Source of the DNA: an uncultured Bacteroidota bacterium
Lineage (GTDB): Bacteria > Bacteroidota > Bacteroidia > NS11-12g > UBA9320
Reading direction: 5' to 3'
DNA: 5,011 bases
Assembly: GCA_913056425.1 (NCBI GenBank)
Contig: CAJXLR010000164.1
Location: forward strand, 1 to 5,011
The position numbers and the translations under genes were made by a program. Positions 1 through 5,011 of this stretch are shown here, one piece after another; positions within the stretch are counted from its first letter, which is position 1; each line of letters opens with the position of its first letter. The notes beneath the pieces were generated by a model that saw nothing but the letters and a program-made list of their open reading frames with translations, was not told where the DNA came from and ran no database searches.

Positions 1-408
1 AATCGCAAGAACGCAAGGTTTTGTAGTTCTAGCTGCAGATCCCAATTCTGGTTACATAAAAACAAAAAGAAAGTAATTACCCTGGCCGTACCTGCTGAAA
101 TGGATGACGATTACCTAGAGGAGGTGAAAGCCATGCTGCTCAATTATAAAAAAGGAGATACGCTCCACATCAGTCAACCTGAATTAGCTGTCAAGGAAGT
201 TGAAGCTCCCAAAGCACCCGTTGCGTTGATGCGTAAAGAAACTATGGTGTTTGAAGACATTACCTCACTTCGAAACTACCTCCACACTGAAGGGTTTGAA
301 GACTACAAGGTGCCTAAAATAGACAATGGTATCTATTACGATGAAGGCTTGTCGATTAAGAAAATTGAGGAAGGTTGGGAGACCCTAATTACAAAAAAGG
401 TTCAATAA
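1..408 (+). CDS. Partial gene (5' end outside window): zinc-finger-like hypothetical protein
   Basis: The frame is open from base 1 to the TAA at 406-408, giving 135 visible residues. The first ATG (base 100) is therefore probably internal, and the real start lies left of the window. The first visible residues include RFCSSSCRSQFW (Cys at visible residues 8 and 12), followed by a Lys-rich stretch. An FCSxxCR motif followed by a basic helix is typical of the second half of a small treble-clef zinc finger, and the first Cys pair would lie upstream, outside the window. From about residue 34 the chain is acidic and helical (MDDDYLEEVKAML). A Pro/Ala/Val-rich linker follows at about residues 65-75, and then a mixed region ending in KKVQ. 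I do not recognise the C-terminal part as a named domain. A nucleic-acid-binding role would fit the finger but is inference. The gene converges on the reductase gene with one base between the stops. Confidence 0.7.
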   Translation, partial: NRKNARFCSSSCRSQFWLHKNKKKVITLAVPAEMDDDYLEEVKAMLLNYKKGDTLHISQPELAVKEVEAPKAPVALMRKETMVFEDITSLRNYLHTEGFEDYKVPKIDNGIYYDEGLSIKKIEEGWETLITKKVQ

Positions 409-411
409 CCT
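393..411 (-). terminator. Weak intrinsic terminator for the minus-strand operon
   Basis: Read on the minus strand, AGGTT-ATTG-AACCT forms a perfect 5-bp stem with a 4-base loop, followed directly by a run of T. The stem begins inside the reductase gene's TAG stop (410-412) and spans the TAA of the convergent gene (406-408), and the T-run lies in that gene's last codons. The stem is short, so termination strength is uncertain. On the plus strand no T-run follows, so it would serve only the leftward transcript. Confidence 0.4.
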
Positions 412-1480
412 ACTCAAACGTTAAGTCAACATCGGTAAGTGGATGCGACTGACACGTCAGAACGTATCCCTCTTCAATCTCTGCATCACTTAAACCTTCT
501 CGCTCGTCCATAGTGACTTTGCCGCTGTGTACCTTCGCTCTGCACGTTGTGCAAACCCCAACAGTACACGAATAAGGTGGATCTATACCGGCGTCTTGTG
601 CAGCTTCCAAGATGGTCTTGTTATCGTCAATTGTTACCTCATGCTGATCTCCAAACAATTCAATCTTGATGTGCTTGGTGCCCTCAGTAGCGACTATTTC
701 GTCTTTCTCCTCAGAATCGGAGTCTTTTTTTACAGCTGTAAAGTATTCTAAATGGATGTTCTCTTTAACGGTTCCAGCATCCTGAAGAGTGGTCTCAACC
801 ATCTGCATCATACCGGTTGGCCCACAGATGTAATAGTGTGCTGCGTTAAGGTCAGGACCTACTTCCTGTTTGAGTAGTTGATTTACTTTCAGTGGGTTTA
901 GCATTCCTGTTAGCCCGGTCCATTCGCTTCCGGCCTCATCGAGTATATGAACGACTTTAAATCTATCCGCAACATCTGTAGCCAGTTGGTCTATCTCTTT
1001 TCTGAAGATGATTGACTCTTCATTACGGTTGGCATATACCAAGGTAACTTTGCTGAGTGGCTCTTGTCCTAAGACTGTTTTTGTGATAGACATCAGTGGA
1101 GTGATACCACTTCCGCCACCGAATAACACATAATGTCCTTGTTTTCCCGCCTCAGGTTCAACACTAAAGTTACCCATTGGAGGCATGGCTTCAATCAAGT
1201 CCCCTTCCTTAAGCGACTGATTTAAGAATGTGCTCATTCTGCCATCGACAACTTGTTTCACTGCAACGGTAGGCATTGTGTCATCATAAGGACTTGTGCA
1301 CACAGAATAAGATCTACGAACATCTTCGCCATTAATCATCTGATGAAGCGTTAGGTATTGTCCGGATTTGTACGTGAACATACCTTTGAGTGGTGGAGGT
1401 ACAAGAAGTCGGATGCTTACGGCATCTGGTGTTTCTCTTGTAATTCGGTCTACCTTGAGTTTGTAAAATCCTGCTGGCAT
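410..1480 (-). CDS. PaaE-like FAD/NAD(P)-dependent oxidoreductase with C-terminal [2Fe-2S] ferredoxin domain
   Basis: This 356-residue cytoplasmic electron-transfer protein would pass electrons from NAD(P)H through FAD to a [2Fe-2S] centre and on to a partner oxygenase or desaturase. Domains in order: an FAD-binding barrel (about 1-110) with the flavin motif RSYS at 56-59; an NAD(P)-binding domain (about 115-245) with GGGSGITP at 121-128 and CGPTG at 219-223; an acidic linker (about 251-266, DSDSEEKDE); and a plant-type ferredoxin domain (about 270-356) with ligands Cys305, Cys310, Cys313 and Cys343 (C-x4-C-x2-C...C). Order and length match the phenylacetyl-CoA epoxidase reductase PaaE. No paaA-D genes are in view, so a phenylacetate role is not supported, and a general oxygenase or desaturase reductase is equally possible. 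The ATG at 1478-1480 starts two bases after the asd stop, which suggests translational coupling. The family call is firm; the substrate is unknown. Confidence 0.9.
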   Translation of the reverse strand: MPAGFYKLKVDRITRETPDAVSIRLLVPPPLKGMFTYKSGQYLTLHQMINGEDVRRSYSVCTSPYDDTMPTVAVKQVVDGRMSTFLNQSLKEGDLIEAMPPMGNFSVEPEAGKQGHYVLFGGGSGITPLMSITKTVLGQEPLSKVTLVYANRNEESIIFRKEIDQLATDVADRFKVVHILDEAGSEWTGLTGMLNPLKVNQLLKQEVGPDLNAAHYYICGPTGMMQMVETTLQDAGTVKENIHLEYFTAVKKDSDSEEKDEIVATEGTKHIKIELFGDQHEVTIDDNKTILEAAQDAGIDPPYSCTVGVCTTCRAKVHSGKVTMDEREGLSDAEIEEGYVLTCQSHPLTDVDLTFE

Positions 1481-1482
1481 AT

Positions 1483-2490
1483 TTATATCGTTTCTGCTCG
1501 TTCAATTAAGTTTTGTGCAACCATGTATTCAGCAATTTGCACAGTGTTTGTCGCTGCTCCTTTGCGAAGATTGTCTGCAACAATCCACATATTCAGTGCA
1601 TTCGGGGCGCTATCATCTCTTCGTATACGCCCTACAAATACATCATCCTTGCCTTTTGCATATAGCGGCATAGGGTATTCGTTGTTGGCGTGTTCATTCT
1701 GAACAACCACTCCCGGCATTTGTTCAAGAACGGATATGATTTCATCTATTTCGAAGCCTGTGTTTAATTCGAGGTTGACGGATTCAGAGTGTCCACCGTC
1801 CACCGGAACACGCACGGCTGTGGCTGTGATGCCGATTGAGTCATCGCGCAATATCTTACGCGTTTCATTCACAATCTTCATTTCTTCCTTTGTGTATCCA
1901 TTGTCTGTGAAGACATCACAATGCGGGAGGCAGTTTTTGTCGATGGTGTGCGGATAAGCTTTATCGCCTGGAGTACCGGCTCTTTCGCTATTCATCTGAT
2001 CTACCGCTTTTTTCCCCGTACCCGATACAGATTGGTACGTGCTTACAACCAATCGTTTAATGCCAAACTTCTCGTGAATGGGTTTTAAAGCCATAACAAG
2101 TTGAATTGTACTGCAATTTGGGTTCGCTACAATCCGACTTCTGGATGTTAATATATCAGCGTTGATTTCAGGCACCACCAGTGGTTTGTCAGGGTCCATT
2201 CTCCAAGCAGATGAATTGTCGATTACGTAGCAACCTATTTCGGCAAATTTTGTGGCCCATTCCAATGAAACAGATCCTCCAGCCGAAAAAAGTGCAATGT
2301 CCGGTCTTAGCGCCAGTGCTTTGTCCAGAGTTACACAACCGAATTTTTTGCCTCTAAGGCTCAGTTGTTTCCCTTCAGACTGTGCACTCGCCACTGGGAT
2401 TAATTCAGTGATGTCCAGAGTGGAATTTTCGAGAACGGCCAACATTTCCGTTCCCACCATACCTGTCGCTCCAACTACAGCTATACGCAT
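1483..2490 (-). CDS. asd: Aspartate-semialdehyde dehydrogenase
   Basis: The enzyme makes L-aspartate 4-semialdehyde from 4-aspartyl phosphate using NADPH, the branch point to lysine/diaminopimelate, threonine and methionine. The protein is 335 residues, normal for the bacterial family, and cytosolic. The N-terminal Rossmann motif is GATGMVG (7-13). The catalytic Cys126 lies in NPNCST, with Gln153 in TYQSVSGTGKKA, and Arg227 and His234 in RVPVDGGHSES. The spacings Cys-Gln 27 and Arg-His 7 equal those of the E. coli enzyme (Cys135, Gln162, Arg267, His274), so all core active-site residues are present and it should be active. The ATG at 2488-2490 gives the typical MRIAVVGATG start. The gene follows aroF after 72 bases, the largest gap in the minus-strand cluster, and is followed almost at once by the reductase gene. 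It has no obvious functional link to that reductase beyond probable co-transcription. Confidence 0.97.
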   Translation of the reverse strand: MRIAVVGATGMVGTEMLAVLENSTLDITELIPVASAQSEGKQLSLRGKKFGCVTLDKALALRPDIALFSAGGSVSLEWATKFAEIGCYVIDNSSAWRMDPDKPLVVPEINADILTSRSRIVANPNCSTIQLVMALKPIHEKFGIKRLVVSTYQSVSGTGKKAVDQMNSERAGTPGDKAYPHTIDKNCLPHCDVFTDNGYTKEEMKIVNETRKILRDDSIGITATAVRVPVDGGHSESVNLELNTGFEIDEIISVLEQMPGVVVQNEHANNEYPMPLYAKGKDDVFVGRIRRDDSAPNALNMWIVADNLRKGAATNTVQIAEYMVAQNLIERAETI

Positions 2491-2504
2491 CGTGAAATTT
2501 TTTG

Positions 2505-2537
2505 CAAAGAAATTGAATTAATGCCAAATGGGGCAAT
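2505..2537 (-). promoter_or_regulatory. Possible Bacteroidota-type promoter before asd
   Basis: In the 72-base gap between aroF and asd, the minus strand carries TTTCTTTG (2505-2512), one mismatch from the Bacteroidota -7 consensus TAnnTTTG. ATTG (2534-2537) lies 21 bases upstream and could serve as a -33 TTTG-like element. Transcription would begin just before the asd ATG and leave a very short leader. AT-rich sequence makes chance matches likely, so this is only a candidate for separate asd-reductase expression. Confidence 0.2.
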
Positions 2538-2562
2538 TGTTCGAAAGAAGTTCAATCGGTTC

Positions 2563-3423
2563 TTAGACTTTAATCACTTCAGGCTCTTTGTTCCAAGAGC
2601 AGGTCTTATTAACAGCAGTTGCAATCCTTTCGAAACTTGGTAGCATCTCGTCTAATTGGTTTAGAAACAAAGATTGCGGGCCATCTGATAACGCCACTTC
2701 AGGATTGTTGTGTACTTCAATCATCAAACCATCCGCTCCTGCAGCCAAAGAGGCCATGCTTGCCGCTTCGATTAGTTTACGATCACCGGTTGCTTGACTC
2801 GGGTCTGAGATGATTGGTAAGTGCGAAAGTTCTTTGGCGAGGGCTAGCCCAGCTAAATCCAATGTGTTCCGATTCGATGTGTCGAAAGTGCGAATTCCAC
2901 GTTCACACAAAATTACTTCTTCGTTTCCTCCCAGCAGGATGTACTCTGCAGCAAGCAACCATTCTTCAATAGTTGCATCCATACCGCGTTTGAGTAGTAT
3001 AGGCTTGTCTGTTTTACCAAGCTCCTTCAAGAAGTGATAATTCTTCATGTTTCGAGAGCCAATTTGAAGTATATCTGTGTGTGGATATACTTGATCAAGC
3101 AAACTTAAATCCATGACTTCCGTGATGATGCCCAAATTGTATTTGTTCGACACGTCACGCAACAATTCCAGCCCTTTTTCCTGTAATCCCTGGAAGTTGT
3201 ATGGAGATGTACGAGGTTTATGCGCACCACCTCGTAGGAAAGGAATGCCCAAATTACTGATGCGCTCAGCAATTTGGTGAATTTGTTCTTCGGACTCTAC
3301 CGCACAAGGGCCGGCAATCATAAATATCTCATCGCCGCCAATACGATGGCCACGAACATCTATCACCGTGTCTTGAGACTTGTGCGCTCTGCTCGCTAGC
3401 TTGTATAAAGGGGAATCTTTCAA
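2563..3423 (-). CDS. aroF: 3-deoxy-7-phosphoheptulonate (DAHP) synthase, type I-beta, core domain only
   Basis: The family condenses phosphoenolpyruvate with erythrose 4-phosphate, the first step of the shikimate pathway to aromatic amino acids. The 286-residue protein is colinear with the TIM-barrel core of the Thermotoga maritima enzyme: AGPC at 37-40, GGAHKPRTSPY at 65-75, LLKRG at 143-147, CERGIRTF at 173-180, MIEVH at 234-238 and ALSDG at 244-248. Of the four metal ligands expected from that enzyme (Cys102, His272, Glu298, Asp309), Cys40, Glu236 and Asp247 are present at identical spacing. The His position is Gln210 (DPSQ, codon CAA). The protein begins at the conserved YKLASR segment and lacks the N-terminal ACT-like domain of the T. 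maritima form. There is also no fused chorismate mutase. The start is TTG (3421-3423): between the upstream in-frame TAA and YKLASR it is the only standard start codon. A GTG at residue 20 is a less likely alternative. It follows the lipoprotein gene after 36 bases. Confidence 0.93.
   Translation of the reverse strand: MKDSPLYKLASRAHKSQDTVIDVRGHRIGGDEIFMIAGPCAVESEEQIHQIAERISNLGIPFLRGGAHKPRTSPYNFQGLQEKGLELLRDVSNKYNLGIITEVMDLSLLDQVYPHTDILQIGSRNMKNYHFLKELGKTDKPILLKRGMDATIEEWLLAAEYILLGGNEEVILCERGIRTFDTSNRNTLDLAGLALAKELSHLPIISDPSQATGDRKLIEAASMASLAAGADGLMIEVHNNPEVALSDGPQSLFLNQLDEMLPSFERIATAVNKTCSWNKEPEVIKV
3067..3099. repeat. Inverted repeat and overlapping palindrome inside aroF
   Basis: AAGTATATC (3067-3075) and GATATACTT (3084-3092) form a perfect 9-bp stem around an alternating TG loop of eight bases. 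The stem runs directly into a perfect 10-bp palindrome, CTTGATCAAG (3090-3099). Both lie within the codons for LDQVYPHTDIL of the DAHP synthase. No T-run follows on either strand, so it is not an obvious terminator. It may simply be coincidence within coding sequence. Confidence 0.35.
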
Positions 3424-3459
3424 CTCAAAACTTTCTGCAAATAAAACAAGAAGATTTGA

Positions 3460-4824
3460 TTAAAGTTTGGTGTAGGTTACTTTAAGTTCAAGCCCCATAT
3501 TGTCCGTGTCGAGAATGAGTCTGCTCGGTGTAATTGGGTTGTCAGATGGTACGATCACATAGAATCCTCGATTGCTATTTTCTCCGGATGATAAATAAGC
3601 GTCAAGGAGTGATTGTAAATGTCTGTTGAATCTAAATGTATATGTCTTGCTGTCGCTATCGTAATCCCCACCGTAATTGGTGTTGCCCACCCAGCCACTA
3701 TTTGGTGGAACCAAAACATCAATCAAGTCCAGGATAAAAGAATTTGAGCTGTCTTCGGCGTCCGGTTGAAGCAATAGCAATCGTTCGGGCGCAGGGAAAT
3801 TATCTGTTGCGCTTCCATCTTTAACCGTAAGGGTAAGCCGTGCTTCATTGATTGCAATGGCATTTCCATCTTCAACCAATTTGAACAAATCCGGAATTTC
3901 CAATCTCAGTTTGCTCCCACCCATCGCTTGGAGGTATGCTTCATCGAAGTGTGTTCCTCGGTTGTCGAATTGAGTTTGAATGGCCGCTGGTCGCGGATCA
4001 AACTGGTACGTGGAGATGTTTTGCGACTCCGAATTCATGTCAAATTCTTTACGCAACCCACCGTTATAGTACACAATTAGTTTTGAATTATCAGACTCTT
4101 TTTCAATGCCCACAATATTCCCTTCACCGGAGCCTAAGCCTGATGTGCGAGGCACTAGTGCGATACCATTTAAGAATTGTAAGAAAACCTCGTTACTTCC
4201 AAACTGACCGGTGGTAAAGAAGTCTTCGCCAAAACTATTATCTATTGGGATTCGAAGTGTATTAATCTGCCACTTTAGGTCGCCATCTTCTTCAAACCAA
4301 ACTGTGTCTTCAGATAGTAGGTTGCCCGTCCATGTTCCAATCTGATCACCTAAGGCAGGTTGGTAGTTTGAGAAATATGCTTCTTCTCGTTCAATGATCT
4401 CATTCATTCGATAGAGATCAATACTTATAGATGAGCTTGGATTACCGTAAGCGTTAACAGAACCATCTCGTTGCAGAGAGAGGACTACGGAATCGATTGT
4501 TGGAGAAGCTCCAAAGTCAACATTAATTTCCCTTAATAGGATTTGGGTATATAGACTTGCTTTGCTCGCACCAAAATCCGGATCGTTTATAGCTCCGAGA
4601 ATCTGTGTAGACAGCGAGTCTATCTTGAGTGAGTCTTCAGGTATGCTGTAAGCTCTCACTGTGAATGAATCTTCCACGATGCTTGCGTAAGCATCACCCT
4701 CCGGTAAAAAGTCTGTACCCACGACGTCATCGCCACGTTTACAAGACTGCATAAAAGGGAGTGAAAGAAAGAAGGCTGCCGTAAGGGCAGCCTTTATATT
4801 AGTTTTCCGAAAGTAAGGTGTCAT
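3460..4824 (-). CDS. DUF4270 family lipoprotein
   Basis: This 454-residue exported lipoprotein of unknown function belongs to the DUF4270 family, which is characteristic of Bacteroidota. The signal peptide is MTPYFRKTNIKAAL plus a hydrophobic stretch ending LPFMQSC, with Cys28 as the predicted lipidation site. The lipobox is looser than the E. coli consensus, as is usual in this phylum. After the Cys comes KRGDDVVGTDFLPEGD. Family-like segments follow: LGAINDPDFGASKASLYTQ at about 76-94, a middle LIVYYNG segment at 249-255, and the closing LELKVTYTKL at 445-454. The acidic GDD shortly after Cys28 might favour surface exposure, but that is inference. I chose the ATG at 4822-4824 because it gives a complete signal peptide. 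The frame is open further upstream to 4992, but that part lies within the preceding gene and does not look like protein. The start overlaps the upstream stop by 26 bases. Confidence 0.88.
   Translation of the reverse strand: MTPYFRKTNIKAALTAAFFLSLPFMQSCKRGDDVVGTDFLPEGDAYASIVEDSFTVRAYSIPEDSLKIDSLSTQILGAINDPDFGASKASLYTQILLREINVDFGASPTIDSVVLSLQRDGSVNAYGNPSSSISIDLYRMNEIIEREEAYFSNYQPALGDQIGTWTGNLLSEDTVWFEEDGDLKWQINTLRIPIDNSFGEDFFTTGQFGSNEVFLQFLNGIALVPRTSGLGSGEGNIVGIEKESDNSKLIVYYNGGLRKEFDMNSESQNISTYQFDPRPAAIQTQFDNRGTHFDEAYLQAMGGSKLRLEIPDLFKLVEDGNAIAINEARLTLTVKDGSATDNFPAPERLLLLQPDAEDSSNSFILDLIDVLVPPNSGWVGNTNYGGDYDSDSKTYTFRFNRHLQSLLDAYLSSGENSNRGFYVIVPSDNPITPSRLILDTDNMGLELKVTYTKL
4772..4794 (-). terminator. 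Perfect 9-bp hairpin after the upstream stop codon, inside the lipoprotein signal peptide
   Basis: Read on the minus strand, AAGGCTGCC-CTTAC-GGCAGCCTT has a perfect 9-bp, GC-rich stem with a 5-base loop. It begins four bases after the TAA of the glycogen/starch-synthase-like gene and is followed by the pyrimidine-rich CTTTCTTTC. This is the shape and position of an intrinsic terminator, although the T-run is broken by C. It also encodes residues AALTAAF of the DUF4270 signal peptide, so complete termination would silence that gene. Partial termination or attenuation is possible, and so is chance from Ala codons on both arms. Confidence 0.45.
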
Positions 4825-5011
4825 AGAATTCCGTGTACTCTTCTGCGATGTTCTCCCCTCGATGTTCCAATACAGGTTTAGAGTTCTCGTTTTGCAAGTG
4901 CTCTTGAACCTCAGGCGCGATAGAATCTTCGCACTTAACCACAGCATCAGCATGTGTGATAGCACCGATGTACATAGATGAGCAATCCGCATTTGCGAAA
5001 GGCTTCAATTC
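4799..5011 (-). CDS. C-terminal end of a glycogen/starch-synthase-like (GT5-type) protein, partial
   Basis: Only the last 70 codons and the TAA (4799-4801) are in the window, and the gene continues past the right edge. The visible tail contains ITHADAVVKCEDSIAPEVQ, then KPVLEHRGE and finally EEYTEFYDTLLSEN. From memory it resembles the C-terminus of the short (about 270-residue) Bacteroidota proteins annotated as glycogen/starch synthase, which end with a DAVI-x-GSEDI-like helix, a KP-x-LEY-like strand and an AYTNFY-like helix. Those proteins correspond to the N-terminal GT5 domain only, so true glycogen-synthase activity should not be assumed. The first in-frame start-like codon in view, TTG at 5006-5008, is an internal leucine because the frame stays open to the edge. 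The adjacent DUF4270 gene supports the identification. The catalytic part is not visible. Confidence 0.65.
   Translation of the reverse strand, partial: ELKPFANADCSSMYIGAITHADAVVKCEDSIAPEVQEHLQNENSKPVLEHRGENIAEEYTEFYDTLLSEN

Noticed and set aside
2030..2054. Inverted repeat GATTGGT...ACCAATC with an 11-base loop
   Set aside because: It is a 7-bp stem inside asd with no T-run, a level of pairing expected by chance over 5 kb.
527..2521. Plus-strand open frames opposite the reductase and asd genes (for example 527-751, 1358-1702, 1736-1957, 2252-2521)
   Set aside because: They run antisense to well-identified genes, and their translations look like random composition with no recognisable motif.
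2588..4217. Plus-strand open frames opposite aroF and the lipoprotein gene (2588-2797, 2619-2813, 2810-3037, 3936-4217)
   Set aside because: They are antisense to conserved coding sequence, two of them overlap each other in different frames, and none shows a domain.
4825..4992. In-frame N-terminal extension of the DUF4270 protein, giving 510 residues
   Set aside because: It lies within the 3' coding region of the upstream gene and would place 56 unlikely residues before a clear lipoprotein signal peptide. The ATG at 4822-4824 gives the normal architecture.
1..5011. CRISPR array, tRNA or rRNA gene, insertion sequence, phage or defence cassette
   Set aside because: No spaced direct repeats, transposase motifs, terminal repeats or RNA-gene features were seen. 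Nearly all bases belong to identified metabolic or envelope genes.

Overview
The window looks like an ordinary chromosomal stretch of a Bacteroidota bacterium, probably from the Flavobacteriales side of the phylum. The main evidence is a DUF4270 lipoprotein lying directly downstream of the C-terminal end of a glycogen/starch-synthase-like protein, an arrangement I know from that phylum. Moderate-to-low GC content and the absence of strong Shine-Dalgarno sequences also fit. The genus cannot be fixed from this window.

Layout: positions 1-408 (+) hold the 3' part of a gene that enters from the left edge. It encodes the second half of a probable treble-clef zinc finger followed by an unrecognised C-terminal region. 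Everything else is on the minus strand and is read from right to left. The order is the 3' end of the glycogen/starch-synthase-like gene (4799 to the right edge), a DUF4270 lipoprotein (3460-4824), a type I-beta DAHP synthase aroF (2563-3423), aspartate-semialdehyde dehydrogenase asd (1483-2490), and a PaaE-like FAD/NAD(P)/[2Fe-2S] reductase (410-1480). Junctions are a 26-bp overlap, then gaps of 36, 72 and 2 bp, so the set could be one transcript with a possible internal start before asd. The plus-strand gene and the reductase gene converge with one base between their stop codons. A small terminator-like hairpin covers that junction. No stretch longer than 300 bases lacks a gene.

How the genes work together: aroF commits carbon to the shikimate pathway and asd to the lysine/threonine/methionine branch of the aspartate pathway, so the middle of the window is amino-acid biosynthesis. 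The reductase is an electron-transfer protein without its usual phenylacetyl-CoA epoxidase partners in view. The lipoprotein is an envelope protein of unknown function.

I found no new multi-gene system. The points most worth checking are a DAHP synthase with Gln where the family's metal-ligand His is expected, its bare core architecture with a TTG start, and a perfect terminator-like hairpin that lies just after one stop codon and inside the next gene's signal-peptide codons.
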